Below are positions 10,019-19,101 of a DNA stretch of 32,404 nt, one piece after another (position 1 is the stretch's first letter; the number at the start of each line of letters is the position of its first letter). The translations under genes were made by a program, and so were the position numbers. The notes beneath the pieces are model-generated. The model was not told where the DNA came from, ran no database searches, and worked only from the letters and a program-made list of their open reading frames with translations. Source of the DNA: Microbacteriaceae bacterium (lineage in GTDB: Bacteria > Actinomycetota > Actinomycetes > Actinomycetales > Microbacteriaceae); NCBI GenBank assembly GCA_030841285.1, contig JAVECW010000025.1:1-32404 (forward strand). Direction: 5' to 3'.

Positions 10019-10024
10019 TATACT
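10019..10024 (+). promoter_or_regulatory. candidate -10 hexamer for the tkt operon
   Basis: TATACT in the 278-base gap between divergent ctaB and tkt. No clear -35 hexamer is seen. If used, the tkt leader would be about 150 bases long. Confidence 0.35.
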
Positions 10025-10134
10025 GAGATTGCTCGCCAGCCGACGCACCCTCCCCAGCGCCCTCCTCAATCGGACTGCGCGCAGGTGAATGCTCCGGTGC
10101 CGATGATGTCCATGGCGTGCTCTACCTCAACCAG

Positions 10135-10153
10135 GCGGGCCTCCGTGGCCCGC
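10135..10153 (+). promoter_or_regulatory. hairpin in the tkt leader
   Basis: GCGGGCC-TCCGT-GGCCCGC, a perfect 7-bp GC stem with a 5-base loop, ending 12 bases before the AAGGG Shine-Dalgarno of tkt. It might affect translation of the operon's first gene, or have no role. Confidence 0.3.
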
Positions 10154-10180
10154 GCCGTTCGAACGAAGGGTCAGCTTCAC

Positions 10181-12271
10181 GTGGCAGCACTGCAATGGGA
10201 TCCCATTGACAACAAGGCAGTAGACACCGCTCGAGTTCTCGCGGCGGATGCCGTGGAGAAGGTTGGCAACGGGCATCCTGGCACCGCCATGAGCCTTGCC
10301 CCGGCCGCATACCTGCTCTTCCAGAAGGTCATGCGTAAGGACCCCAAGGACCAGCACTGGCTCGGCCGCGACCGCTTCGTCCTCTCGGCGGGCCACAGCT
10401 CGCTGACCCAGTACGTGCAGTTGTACTTCGGTGGATACGGGCTTGAGCTCGATGACCTCAAGGCGCTCCGCACCTGGGGCTCGCTCACGCCAGGCCACCC
10501 CGAGTACGGCCACACCGACGGTGTGGAGATCACGACCGGCCCGCTCGGCCAGGGTCTGTCCTCCGCCGTCGGCTTCGCATACGCGAGCCGCTTCGAGCGC
10601 GGCCTCTTCGACCCGGATGCGGCGCAAGGCACCAGCCCGTTCGACCACTTCGTCTACGTCATCGCCAGCGATGGCGATCTGGAAGAGGGGATCACCAGTG
10701 AGGCTTCCTCGCTCGCCGGCCACCAGGAGCTCGGCAACCTCATTGCGATCTACGACAGCAACCAGATCTCGATCGAGGACGACACCAACATTGCCTTCAC
10801 CGAGGACGTCAAGGCGCGCTACGAGGCTTACCACTGGCACGTCCAGGTCGTCGATTGGAAGAAGACGGGCGTCTACTCCGAAGACGTAGCCGCCCTCCAC
10901 GACGCGATCGTTGCGGCCCAGGAGGTCACCGACAAGCCGTCGCTCATCGTCCTCAAGACGATCATCGGCTGGCCGAGCCCAAAGAAGCAGAACACCGGAA
11001 AGATCCACGGATCCGCCCTCGGCGGCGAGGAGCTCGCGGCCGTCAAGGAGGTCCTCGGCTTCGATCCGGAGAAGACCTTCGACGTCGCAGACGAGGTCAT
11101 CTCGCACACTCGCAAGGCCATCGACCGCGGTGCTGAGCTGCACGCGGCATGGGACGAGCGTTTCGCCGTCTGGGCCACAGCGAACCCGGACAAGAAGGAG
11201 CTCCTCGACCGACTCCTCACCGGTGAACTGCCGGCTGGCGTCGAGGGCGCGCTTCCCGTGTTCGAGGCAGGCAAGGATGTCTCCACCCGCGCCGCGAGCG
11301 GCAAGGTCCTCAACGCGCTTGCCCCGCTCGTCCCGGAGCTGTGGGGTGGCTCGGCCGACCTTGCCGAGTCGAACAACACCACGATCGAGGGTGCCGCGTC
11401 GTTCGTTCCGACCGAGCGCTCCACGCACGAGTGGACGGGCAACCCGTACGGCCGCGTGCTGCACTTCGGCATCCGTGAGCACGCGATGGCCGCGATTCTC
11501 AACGGAATCGTCCTGCACGGCCCCACCCGCCCCTTCGGTGGCACCTTCCTCATCTTCAGCGACTACATGCGCCCGGCGGTCCGCCTCGCCGCGCTCATGA
11601 AGGTGCCGTCGATCTTCGTCTGGACGCACGACTCCGTCGCGCTCGGCGAGGATGGCCCGACCCACCAGCCGGTCGAGCAGCTTGCGACCCTGCGCGCCAT
11701 TCCGGGCCTCGACGTCGTGCGCCCCGGTGACGCCAACGAGGTCGCGTGGGCGTGGAAGACGATCCTCGAGCGCCGTCAAGGCCCCGCAGGTATCGCCCTG
11801 ACCCGCCAGAACATCCCCGTGTACGAGCGCGGAGAGGTCGCCTCTGAGGAGACCTTCGCGTCGGCGAAGAACGTCGTCAAGGGCGCGTACGTCCTGGCCG
11901 AGGCTCCAGGCGGCACGCCGGATGTCATCCTCATCGCCTCTGGCTCGGAGTTGCAGCTCGCCGTCAACGCCCGCGAGGCTCTCAAGTCCGACGGCATCAA
12001 CGCCCGCGTTGTTTCCGCTCCGAGCCTCGAGTGGTTCGAGGAGCAAAGCGCCGAGTACCGCGAATCGGTGCTGCCGGCTGCTATCACCGCTCGTGTCTCG
12101 GTCGAGGCAGGCGTTTCGCTGTCATGGAGGAGCTACGTCGGCGATCGCGGTCGGAGCGTCTCGATCGAGCACTTCGGCGCATCGGCCGACTACAAGACCC
12201 TGTTCCGTGAGTTCGGTATTACGACAGAAGCGGTTGTCGCAGCAGCCAAGGACTCGCTCGCGTCGGCCTGA
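10181..12271 (+). CDS. tkt: Transketolase
   Basis: 696 residues, the usual transketolase length. It moves two-carbon units between sugar phosphates using thiamine diphosphate in the non-oxidative pentose phosphate pathway. Visible are the substrate/cofactor histidine in [19 protein letters not shown] (H32), GHSS (71-74), [14 protein letters not shown] (120-133) and the TPP-metal motif SDGDLEEG (163-170) ending at N194 in DSNQIS. The pyrimidine domain has HFGIREHAM with the catalytic glutamate, then [20 protein letters not shown]. The GTG at 10181 is chosen because AAGGG lies 10 bases upstream and the protein then begins [20 protein letters not shown]; 58 upstream in-frame codons show no family similarity. 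First gene of the pentose phosphate operon. Confidence 0.97.
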   Translation: MAALQWDPIDNKAVDTARVLAADAVEKVGNGHPGTAMSLAPAAYLLFQKVMRKDPKDQHWLGRDRFVLSAGHSSLTQYVQLYFGGYGLELDDLKALRTWGSLTPGHPEYGHTDGVEITTGPLGQGLSSAVGFAYASRFERGLFDPDAAQGTSPFDHFVYVIASDGDLEEGITSEASSLAGHQELGNLIAIYDSNQISIEDDTNIAFTEDVKARYEAYHWHVQVVDWKKTGVYSEDVAALHDAIVAAQEVTDKPSLIVLKTIIGWPSPKKQNTGKIHGSALGGEELAAVKEVLGFDPEKTFDVADEVISHTRKAIDRGAELHAAWDERFAVWATANPDKKELLDRLLTGELPAGVEGALPVFEAGKDVSTRAASGKVLNALAPLVPELWGGSADLAESNNTTIEGAASFVPTERSTHEWTGNPYGRVLHFGIREHAMAAILNGIVLHGPTRPFGGTFLIFSDYMRPAVRLAALMKVPSIFVWTHDSVALGEDGPTHQPVEQLATLRAIPGLDVVRPGDANEVAWAWKTILERRQGPAGIALTRQNIPVYERGEVASEETFASAKNVVKGAYVLAEAPGGTPDVILIASGSELQLAVNAREALKSDGINARVVSAPSLEWFEEQSAEYRESVLPAAITARVSVEAGVSLSWRSYVGDRGRSVSIEHFGASADYKTLFREFGITTEAVVAAAKDSLASA

Positions 12272-12297
12272 CGCGGCATCGCAAGGAGATAATCACC

Positions 12298-13407
12298 ATG
12301 ACCGAAACCCCAACCGCCGCCCTTTCGGCGGCAGGCGTCAGTATCTGGCTGGATGACCTTTCGCGCCAGCGGATCGAATCCGGCGGGCTGCAGAAGCTCA
12401 TCGACGAACGCAATGTTGTCGGCGTGACGACCAATCCGACGATCTTCGCGAACGCTCTCTCCCAGGGTGAGGCGTACGCCGGCACGCTGCACGAGCTCGC
12501 CGCGGCAGGCAAGAACGTGACAGACGCCGTGTTCGAGATCACGACGGCGGATGTCACCGCTGCAAGCGACATCTTCCGTCCCGTCTACGACGCGACGGGC
12601 GGCCTCGACGGTCGTGTGTCGATCGAGGTGGAGCCAGGGCTCGCGCACGACGCGACGAAGACCATCGCCGAGGCGAAGGCACTGTGGGCCAAGGTCGACC
12701 GTCCGAACGTCATGATCAAGATCCCCGCGACGGTCGAAGGCCTCGAGGCCATCACCGAGACGATCGCGGCTGGCATCAGCGTCAACGTCACGCTCATCTT
12801 CAGCCTCACCCGCTACCGCGAGGTCATCAACGCGTACCTGACCGGTCTCGAGAAGGCCAAGGCGGCGGGCATCGACCTGTCAACGATCCACTCGGTTGCC
12901 TCGTTCTTCGTGTCGCGCGTCGACACCGAGATCGACAAGCGACTCGTCGCCATCGGCACGCCGGAGGCACTCGCGCTCAAGAGCAAGGCGGGTGTCGCAA
13001 ACGCCCAGCTCGCCTACGAAGTGTTCGAGCAGTCGTTCGCCACCGAGCGCGCTGCCGGGCTGCTGGCAGCCGGCGCCAACAAGCAGAGGCCGCTGTGGGC
13101 ATCCACGGGTGTCAAGGATCCGACCCTGCCTGACACGCTCTACGTGACCCAGCTGGTCGCGCCGGGTGTCGTCAACACGATGCCGGAGAAGACGCTCGAG
13201 GCGACGTTCGACCACGCTGTCATCACCGGCGACACCGTGACCGGCTCGTACGATGCCGCCAACGCTGTGCTCGACGCGATCGATGCGCTTGGCATTTCGT
13301 ACGACGACGTAACCGCGCTGCTCGAGAAGGAGGGCGTCGAGAAGTTCGTCGTCTCCTGGAACGAGCTGCTCGAAACGGTAACGACCGCTCTCGAGGCCGC
13401 AAAATGA
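12298..13407 (+). CDS. tal: Transaldolase
   Basis: 369 residues, the long actinobacterial-type transaldolase. It transfers a dihydroxyacetone unit from sedoheptulose-7-phosphate to glyceraldehyde-3-phosphate. The Schiff-base lysine is probably K141 in [28 protein letters not shown] (42-54) near the N-terminus is also typical. AAGGAG lies 9 bases before the ATG. The gap from tkt is 26 bases. The stop overlaps the pgi start by 4 bases (ATGA at 13404-13407). Fused Tal-Pgi proteins are known in other bacteria, and this overlap is the unfused counterpart. Confidence 0.96.
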   Translation: MTETPTAALSAAGVSIWLDDLSRQRIESGGLQKLIDERNVVGVTTNPTIFANALSQGEAYAGTLHELAAAGKNVTDAVFEITTADVTAASDIFRPVYDATGGLDGRVSIEVEPGLAHDATKTIAEAKALWAKVDRPNVMIKIPATVEGLEAITETIAAGISVNVTLIFSLTRYREVINAYLTGLEKAKAAGIDLSTIHSVASFFVSRVDTEIDKRLVAIGTPEALALKSKAGVANAQLAYEVFEQSFATERAAGLLAAGANKQRPLWASTGVKDPTLPDTLYVTQLVAPGVVNTMPEKTLEATFDHAVITGDTVTGSYDAANAVLDAIDALGISYDDVTALLEKEGVEKFVVSWNELLETVTTALEAAK

Positions 13408-15017
13408 GCTTCAGGATCCACGTCACTGGAGCAGCAGAGGCTGCCGTCAAGGCCACCGTCCCGACCCTCGTCGAGGACCTGGTCGCATCCAGCATCACGG
13501 CGCAGGATCCTGCGCTGTGGGGCCCAGAAGCCGAGTCCGAGGCGAGCGTTCGCCTCGGCTGGACGGAGTCGGCCTCGATCTCCCGGCCGCTCGTGCCCGA
13601 GATCATCGCGCTGCGCGATGAGCTGCGCGCAGCGGGTGTCAACCACATCGTGCTCGGCGGCATGGGTGGCTCGTCCCTCGCGCCAGAGGTCATCACGAAG
13701 ACGGCTGGCGTCGAACTGACGGTCCTCGACTCGACCGAGCCCGGCCAGGTTCTCTCCGCGCTGAACGACCGCCTCGCGACGAGCGCGCTCGTCGTCTCGA
13801 GCAAGTCAGGCTCGACCGTTGAGACCGACAGCCAGCGACGCGTGTACGAGAAGGCGTTCACCGAGGCGGGCATCGACCCGCGCGGGCGCATCGTCGTCGT
13901 GACCGACCCTGGCTCGCCGCTTGACGCCTCCGCTCGTGAAGCCGGATATCGCGTGTTCAACGCCGACCCGAACGTCGGCGGGCGCTACTCCGCGCTCACT
14001 GCCTTTGGTCTCGTGCCCTCGGGTCTTGCGGGCGTCGACATCGAGGAGCTCCTCAACGAGGCCGAGGCGGTCTCGCTCGAACTCGCGGTCGACGACGACA
14101 ACAACCCCGGCCTCATCCTCGGCGCGGCCATCGCGGCCACGAATCCCCGCAAGGACAAGCTCGGCATCGTTTCGGATGGCACCCACATCGTCGGATTCGC
14201 CGACTGGGCCGAGCAGCTCATCGCGGAATCGACGGGCAAGCTGGGCACGGGAATCCTTCCGGTTGTGCTCGATACGCTCTCCCCCGAGCTCAGCGAGAAC
14301 CTTCCGGACCTGCAGATCGTTCGTGTGGTCGAGAATGCCGGCGCACACCACCTCTTCCCGGCGGATCGTCACCATGGGGAGATCCTCGTGTCCGGCAGCC
14401 TGGGTGCGCAGTTCCTGGTGTGGGAGTACGCGACCGCGGTAGCTGGCCGAATCCTCGGGATCAACCCGTTCGACCAGCCAGACGTCGAGGCGGCCAAGAT
14501 CGCCGCACGGGGCCTGCTGGATGCCCGCCCGGAGCCGACCGTGCCCGCGTTCGTCGCCGACGGCATCGAGGTCCGCGGCAGCGAGAGCGTTGTCGCCGGT
14601 GCGTCGACGCTCGAGGCTGCGGTCAGCGCACTCCTCGCGCAGCTTGGTCCAGACGGCTACGTATCGATCCACGCCTATGTCGACCGCGTGGCCCTGCCGC
14701 AGCTTGCCGGCATCCGCGATCTGCTTGCCGCGAAGTCGAAGCGTCCAGTGACGTTCGGCTGGGGACCGCGCTTCCTGCACTCGACCGGGCAGTTCCACAA
14801 GGGTGGACCCGCCGTCGGAGTATTCCTGCAGATCACGGAGAACGCGGCCAAGGACCTCGAAGTGCCTGGTCGTCCGTTCACCTTCGGCCAGCTCATCCAG
14901 GCCCAGGCCAAGGGCGACGCGAGCGTGCTCGAACAGCACGGCCGTCCCGTTCTCACCCTCAATCTCACTGATCCGGAGGCCAACCTCGTGCCTCTGTTCG
15001 GCGCAGTCAACAGCTAA
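13404..15017 (+). CDS. pgi: Glucose-6-phosphate isomerase
   Basis: 537 residues. Converts glucose-6-phosphate and fructose-6-phosphate. The sugar-phosphate (SIS) fold is visible: [12 protein letters not shown] (85-96), [12 protein letters not shown] (132-143), [18 protein letters not shown], and near the C-terminus [16 protein letters not shown], whose lysine fits the catalytic position. The sequence is of the divergent actinobacterial type that resembles the isomerase half of fused transaldolase/phosphoglucose isomerases. Its ATG overlaps the tal stop, so translation is probably coupled. Lying between tal and zwf, it feeds glucose-6-phosphate to Zwf and can recycle fructose-6-phosphate. Confidence 0.94.
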   Translation: MSFRIHVTGAAEAAVKATVPTLVEDLVASSITAQDPALWGPEAESEASVRLGWTESASISRPLVPEIIALRDELRAAGVNHIVLGGMGGSSLAPEVITKTAGVELTVLDSTEPGQVLSALNDRLATSALVVSSKSGSTVETDSQRRVYEKAFTEAGIDPRGRIVVVTDPGSPLDASAREAGYRVFNADPNVGGRYSALTAFGLVPSGLAGVDIEELLNEAEAVSLELAVDDDNNPGLILGAAIAATNPRKDKLGIVSDGTHIVGFADWAEQLIAESTGKLGTGILPVVLDTLSPELSENLPDLQIVRVVENAGAHHLFPADRHHGEILVSGSLGAQFLVWEYATAVAGRILGINPFDQPDVEAAKIAARGLLDARPEPTVPAFVADGIEVRGSESVVAGASTLEAAVSALLAQLGPDGYVSIHAYVDRVALPQLAGIRDLLAAKSKRPVTFGWGPRFLHSTGQFHKGGPAVGVFLQITENAAKDLEVPGRPFTFGQLIQAQAKGDASVLEQHGRPVLTLNLTDPEANLVPLFGAVNS

Positions 15018-15045
15018 TAGCGTCGAACGCGTACCAAGGAGCTTC

Positions 15046-16587
15046 ATGTCCCCGGTGGAAATCACCCCGGAGTACAACCCGCTGCGGTTGCCCTCCGATC
15101 GTCGTCTCAATCGCATTGCAGGACCGAGCGGCCTCATCATCTTTGGCGTGACGGGCGACCTGTCACGCAAGAAGCTGATGCCGGCCGTCTACGACCTCGC
15201 CAACCGCGGCCTGCTTCCCCCCGGTTTCTCGCTCGTCGGGTTCGCCCGCCGCGACTGGGAAGACCAGGACTTCGAGAAGGTCGTCTACGAGGCGGTCAAG
15301 CAGTATGCACGCACGCCATTCGTCGAGGAGGTCTGGCGGCAACTCGCCCAGGGCATCCGCTTCGTCTCTGGTGAGTTCGACGACGACGACTCGTTCGCGC
15401 GGCTCAAGGAGACCATCGAGTCGCTCGACAAGGAGCGCGGAACAATGGGGAACCATGCGTTCTACCTGTCGATTCCGCCGAAGGCCTTCCCGCTTGTCAC
15501 CGAGCAGTTGCGCCGGTCGGGTCTCGCCGAACAGTCCGATGACCACTGGCGTCGGGTGGTCATCGAGAAGCCGTTCGGTAGCGACCTCAAGACCGCTCGC
15601 GAGCTGAACGATGTCGTCGAGTCAGTATTCTCACCGGACTCGGTCTTCCGGATCGACCATTACCTCGGCAAGGAGACGGTCCAGAACATCCTGGCCCTTC
15701 GCTTTGCGAACGAGTTGTACGAGCCGATCTGGAACGCCAACTACGTCGACCACGTGCAGATCACGATGGCCGAGGACATCGGCGTCGGCGGCCGCGCCGG
15801 ATACTACGACGGCATCGGCGCGGCACGCGACGTCATCCAGAACCACCTGCTCCAGCTGCTCGCACTCACTGCGATGGAGGAGCCGATCTCGTTCGACGCG
15901 GCCGACCTTCGCGCCGAGAAAGAGAAGGTCCTCGCCGCGGTGCGCCTGCCGAAGGACCTCGGTGCCGCCACGGCTCGTGGCCAGTACTCCGGGGGTTGGC
16001 AGGGCGGCGAGAAGGTCGTCGGTTTCCTCGAAGAGGACGGGATGAATCCCCAGTCGGCGACAGAGACGTACGCGGCCATGAAGCTCGAGATCGGAACGCG
16101 CCGCTGGGCGGGCGTGCCGTTCTACCTGCGCGCAGGCAAGCGTCTTGGCCGTCGCGTGACCGAGATCGCTGTTGTCTTCAAGCGGGCCCCGCAACAACTG
16201 TTCGCCGAGAGCCAGACCTCCGCGCTCGGCCAGAACGCGCTCGTCATCCGCGTCCAGCCGGACGAGGGCGTGACGATCCGGTTCGGATCCAAGGTCCCCG
16301 GCGCCGGTATGCAGGTGCGCGACGTGAGCATGGACTTCGGCTATGGGCATGCCTTCACCGAGGCCAGCCCCGAGGCATACGAAAGGCTGATCCTCGACGT
16401 GCTCCTCGGCGACCCGCCGCTCTTCCCCCGCCACGAAGAGGTCGAGCTTTCCTGGAAGATCCTCGACCCGATCGAGGAATTCTGGACCACCCAAGGCCAG
16501 CCGGAACAGTACCGCCCCGGTACCTGGGGACCGAGCTCCGCCGATGAACTTCTTGCCCGTGACGGCCGTAAATGGAGGCGTCCATGA
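15046..16587 (+). CDS. zwf: Glucose-6-phosphate dehydrogenase
   Basis: 513 residues. Oxidises glucose-6-phosphate to 6-phosphogluconolactone and makes NADPH. The Rossmann motif GVTGDLSRKKL is at residues 34-44, EKPFG at 174-178 and the active-site signature RIDHYLGKE at 202-210. The ATG at 15046 has AAGGAG 5 bases upstream; a longer frame from 14803 overlaps pgi and is not used. The stop overlaps the opcA ATG by 4 bases (ATGA). OpcA, encoded next, is its known activator/assembly partner in actinobacteria and cyanobacteria. Confidence 0.97.
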   Translation: MSPVEITPEYNPLRLPSDRRLNRIAGPSGLIIFGVTGDLSRKKLMPAVYDLANRGLLPPGFSLVGFARRDWEDQDFEKVVYEAVKQYARTPFVEEVWRQLAQGIRFVSGEFDDDDSFARLKETIESLDKERGTMGNHAFYLSIPPKAFPLVTEQLRRSGLAEQSDDHWRRVVIEKPFGSDLKTARELNDVVESVFSPDSVFRIDHYLGKETVQNILALRFANELYEPIWNANYVDHVQITMAEDIGVGGRAGYYDGIGAARDVIQNHLLQLLALTAMEEPISFDAADLRAEKEKVLAAVRLPKDLGAATARGQYSGGWQGGEKVVGFLEEDGMNPQSATETYAAMKLEIGTRRWAGVPFYLRAGKRLGRRVTEIAVVFKRAPQQLFAESQTSALGQNALVIRVQPDEGVTIRFGSKVPGAGMQVRDVSMDFGYGHAFTEASPEAYERLILDVLLGDPPLFPRHEEVELSWKILDPIEEFWTTQGQPEQYRPGTWGPSSADELLARDGRKWRRP

Positions 16588-17552
16588 TTGTTGACCTGCC
16601 AAACACCACGACGAGCCAGGTCTCGAAGTCTCTCGTCAAGATCCGTGAGGAAGGTGGCGCCGTTGCACTCGGCCGCGTGCTGACCCTCGTTATCGCGACG
16701 ACTCTCGGCCAGGAGGAAGAGGCCATCGAGGCCGCGAATGACGCGTCGCGCGAGCACCCGATGCGCGTGATCGTCATCTCGACCGAGGATGACGGGGTCG
16801 TAAGCCCCGGAAAGTCCGAGGCCAGGCTCGATGCCCAGATCCGCGTCGGCGGCGACGCCGGTGCGAGCGAGGTCATCGTGCTGCGCGCATACGGCGACGC
16901 GGCGAGTGACGAGGAAAGCCTCGTCACGGGCCTGCTGCTGCCCGACGCTCCCGTCGTTGCCTGGTGGCCAGGAGTTGCGCCTCAGGTCGTCTCCGCGTCC
17001 CCGCTCGGCCGGATCGCGACGCGTCGCATCACGGATGCCTCGGCTCAGCCCGACCCGCACGAGGCGCTCCGGCACCTGTCGAAGACCTACGCTCCCGGTG
17101 ACACGGACTTCGCGTGGACCAGGCTGACGCTGTGGCGTGCCCAGCTCGCCGCCGTGCTCGACCAGCCCCCGTACGAACCGATCACGGAGATCTCGGTCGA
17201 GGGCGCGACCGACTCGCCATCCACGGTCCTGCTTGCGGCATGGCTGCACCTGCAGCTCCAGGCTCCCGTCAAGTACGACCTTGGCAACCGCGCAACCGTG
17301 CTGAGTGGCATCCACGGCGTTCGGCTGACGCGCCCGTCCGGCGTGATCGAGCTCGAGCGGGAGATTCCGGATGTCGCCCGCCTGGTTGAGCCGAACCAGC
17401 CGGTGCACGACCTGGCACTCCCCCGCCGCAGCCTGCGTGATTGCCTGGCCGAGGAACTGCGTAGGCTGGACCCCGATGACCTCTACGGTGAGGTGATCAC
17501 CAAGGGGCTGGCCCAGCTTGAGGCAGCCGAAGGAGTGAGCGGCGCGTTATGA
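16584..17552 (+). CDS. opcA: OpcA, glucose-6-phosphate dehydrogenase assembly protein
   Basis: 322 residues. OpcA-family proteins bind and activate Zwf. The N-terminus MIVDLPNTTTSQVSKSLVKI and EEGGAVALGRVLTLVI are characteristic, as is PDAPVVAWWPGVAP in the middle. The ATG at 16584 is chosen over one at 16572 because GGAGG lies 5 bases upstream and it forms an ATGA overlap with the zwf stop. The 3' end overlaps pgl in the same way. Function is by family and by its place directly after zwf. Confidence 0.95.
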   Translation: MIVDLPNTTTSQVSKSLVKIREEGGAVALGRVLTLVIATTLGQEEEAIEAANDASREHPMRVIVISTEDDGVVSPGKSEARLDAQIRVGGDAGASEVIVLRAYGDAASDEESLVTGLLLPDAPVVAWWPGVAPQVVSASPLGRIATRRITDASAQPDPHEALRHLSKTYAPGDTDFAWTRLTLWRAQLAAVLDQPPYEPITEISVEGATDSPSTVLLAAWLHLQLQAPVKYDLGNRATVLSGIHGVRLTRPSGVIELEREIPDVARLVEPNQPVHDLALPRRSLRDCLAEELRRLDPDDLYGEVITKGLAQLEAAEGVSGAL

Positions 17553-18325
17553 CCAATGAACGGCGGGTACTCGTCCACCCGGACAAGCAGGCACTCGCCG
17601 CGTCGGTGGCGGCGCGGTTCCTGACCAAGATGGTCGACATCCTCGACGATCTCGAGACCGAGGACGCTAACGTCGTGCTCACGGGCGGCTCGGTGGGAAT
17701 CCTGGTCCTCGAAGCAGTGAACGCGTCTCCGGCGTGCGAGAGTCTTGACTGGTCGCGCGTGCACTTCTGGTGGGGCGACGAACGTTGGGTCCCCAAGGCT
17801 GACGAAGAACGGAACGAGCTCCAGGCCCGCGAGGCATTGTTGGATCACATTCCGGTCCCCGAGACGAATATTCACCCGTTCCCGGCCTCGGACGAGATCG
17901 AGAGCCTGGATGACGCTGCCGGCATCTATGCCGCTGAGCTGGCCGCACACGCCCCCGAGGGAGCACGCCAGCCCCGCTTCGACATCACGTTCCTCGGGGT
18001 CGGCCCGGACGGACACATCGCCTCGCTCTTCCCGGATCGCTCAGGGATTCGCGAGACGGAGGCGACCGTCGTGGCCGTGCGCAACTCCCCCAAGCCTCCG
18101 CCAGAGCGGCTGAGCCTCACTCGTCCGGTCCTGAACGCATCCGAGCGCATCTGGCTCGTGCTCGCGGGCGCAGACAAGGCGTCGGCCCTCGGCCTCGCAC
18201 TGGCCGGGGCGAGCTACAACGAGGTCCCGGTCGCCGGCGTCAAGGGCCGCAAGCGTACGGTGTTCTTCATCGACAAGGATGCCGCTGCCGAGGTTCCCTC
18301 CGCGCTCATCGCGCCAACCTACTGA
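17549..18325 (+). CDS. pgl: 6-phosphogluconolactonase
   Basis: 258 residues, NagB/DevB-type fold. Hydrolyses 6-phosphogluconolactone, the Zwf product. Visible are VLTGGSVG (43-50), FWWGDERWVP (73-82) and the signature FLGVGPDGHIASLFP (about 149-163). The ATG forms an ATGA overlap with the opcA stop. It is the last gene of the operon and is followed by hairpins. No 6-phosphogluconate dehydrogenase (gnd) gene lies in this window. Confidence 0.95.
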   Translation: MTNERRVLVHPDKQALAASVAARFLTKMVDILDDLETEDANVVLTGGSVGILVLEAVNASPACESLDWSRVHFWWGDERWVPKADEERNELQAREALLDHIPVPETNIHPFPASDEIESLDDAAGIYAAELAAHAPEGARQPRFDITFLGVGPDGHIASLFPDRSGIRETEATVVAVRNSPKPPPERLSLTRPVLNASERIWLVLAGADKASALGLALAGASYNEVPVAGVKGRKRTVFFIDKDAAAEVPSALIAPTY

Positions 18326-18339
18326 ATGTGATGAGCTGA

Positions 18340-18354
18340 GCCCGCTCAGCGGGC
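18340..18354. terminator. small GC hairpin after pgl
   Basis: GCCCGC-TCA-GCGGGC, a 6-bp stem with a 3-base loop 14 bases after the pgl stop and just before the larger hairpin at 18366-18399. No T-run follows. It may be a first-stage stop signal. Confidence 0.4.
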
Positions 18355-18365
18355 CCGGCACAAGA

Positions 18366-18399
18366 CAATGGCCCGCTCGGTACATCGAGCGGGCCATTG
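18366..18399. terminator. strong two-way hairpin terminator, pgl/rbpA
   Basis: CAATGGCCCGCTCG-GTACAT-CGAGCGGGCCATTG, a perfect 14-bp stem with a 6-base loop, then a T-rich stretch (GTTTGTTCGTTCTAGTTT) on the plus strand. It sits between the convergent pentose phosphate and gap-rbpA operons and can serve both. Confidence 0.85.
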
Positions 18400-18411
18400 C
18401 GTTTGTTCGTT

Positions 18412-18780
18412 CTAGTTTGTCGCGGTGAGCTTGCCGCGGCGGGCGCGAAGCTGGTTCAGCGCATCCTCGAGCAGCTGCTCCGCTTCGTCCTCCGTGCGAC
18501 GTTCCTTGACGTAGGCAAGGTGCGTCTTGTACGGCTCGAGCTTGGCGACCGACGGCGGGTTCTCCTTGTCGCGGCCTGCCGGCAGGCCGGACTGCGGTGA
18601 GTCGATGGTCACCGGGATCTCATCCTCCGGCAGGCTCGCCGAGAAATGCCGAACCGTCTCGTTGCCGAGGGCGTCCCAATACGAGACCGAAATCCGCTCA
18701 GCGTGGTACCCGCGATCCTGCTCGCCCATGGGGCCGGCTCCGACGCGTGAACCCCTGATTGCGCTTCCTCCAGATGCCAT
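18412..18780 (-). CDS. rbpA: RbpA, RNA polymerase-binding protein
   Basis: 122 residues. RbpA is an actinobacterial protein that binds RNA polymerase and the primary sigma factor and stimulates promoter opening. The conserved core is SGLPAGRDKENPPSVAK (basic linker, about 64-80) followed by LEPYKTHLAYVKERR (81-95), which starts the sigma-interacting helix. AGGAGG lies 5 bases before the ATG at 18780; the longer frame to 18831 runs into secG. The gene follows secG by 8 bases. There is no cysteine in the protein, so it cannot bind zinc in the way reported for some Streptomyces RbpA proteins. Confidence 0.93.
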   Translation of the reverse strand: MASGGSAIRGSRVGAGPMGEQDRGYHAERISVSYWDALGNETVRHFSASLPEDEIPVTIDSPQSGLPAGRDKENPPSVAKLEPYKTHLAYVKERRTEDEAEQLLEDALNQLRARRGKLTATN

Positions 18781-18788
18781 GAATCCTC

Positions 18789-19034
18789 CTATGCCCCGAA
18801 CTTCGTGATCAGGCCGAGCACGACAATGCACATGATCCAGACGAGCCCCAGGATCACGGTGATGCGATTCAGATTACGCTCGGCGACCCCGGATGCGCCA
18901 AGGTTCGACGTTACGCCTCCACCGAACATGTCGGAGAGGCCACCGCCGCGACCCTTGTGCAGCAAGATGAGCAGGGTCAGCAGGAGGCTCGTAATGCCAA
19001 GCAGAACCTGCAGCACGACCTGAAGAATTTGCAC
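18789..19034 (-). CDS. secG: SecG preprotein translocase subunit
   Basis: 81 residues, the usual SecG size. SecG is a small membrane subunit of the SecYEG channel for protein export. Two hydrophobic helices are visible (about residues 3-25 and 59-77), joined by a loop with HKGRGGGLSDMFGGG, the family's GxGGLSxxFG region. The start is a GTG at 19034 with AAAGG 6 bases upstream; frames extending into tpiA are not used. It lies between tpiA and rbpA, a conserved secG position after tpiA. Confidence 0.94.
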   Translation of the reverse strand: MQILQVVLQVLLGITSLLLTLLILLHKGRGGGLSDMFGGGVTSNLGASGVAERNLNRITVILGLVWIMCIVVLGLITKFGA

Positions 19035-19086
19035 AAGAAACCTTTCGCAGAGCAACCGGACGAACGATCCGGGAAGACCACAGACC

Positions 19087-19092
19087 AGTATA
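19087..19092 (-). promoter_or_regulatory. candidate -10 hexamer for secG-rbpA
   Basis: TATACT on the minus strand in the 67-base gap between tpiA and secG, about 53 bases before the secG start. No convincing -35 hexamer. It would give secG-rbpA a promoter separate from gap-pgk-tpiA. Confidence 0.3.
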
Positions 19093-19101
19093 ACCTTCGG
19101 T

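Noticed and set aside
10007-10180. 58-codon in-frame extension of transketolase
   Set aside because: The extension is not transketolase-like and the GTG at 10181 has a well-spaced AAGGG; the region fits a 5' leader better.
10127-12046. 639-codon open frame antisense to tkt
   Set aside because: A high-GC shadow frame; its product is Arg/Asp/Glu/Val-rich with no recognisable domain, while the sense strand encodes a complete transketolase.
14803-15045. Upstream extension of zwf into pgi
   Set aside because: It overlaps conserved pgi sequence, and the ATG at 15046 has AAGGAG at ideal spacing.
13806-15170. 454-codon open frame antisense to pgi and the zwf start
   Set aside because: It spans the junction of two well-supported sense genes and shows no domain features.
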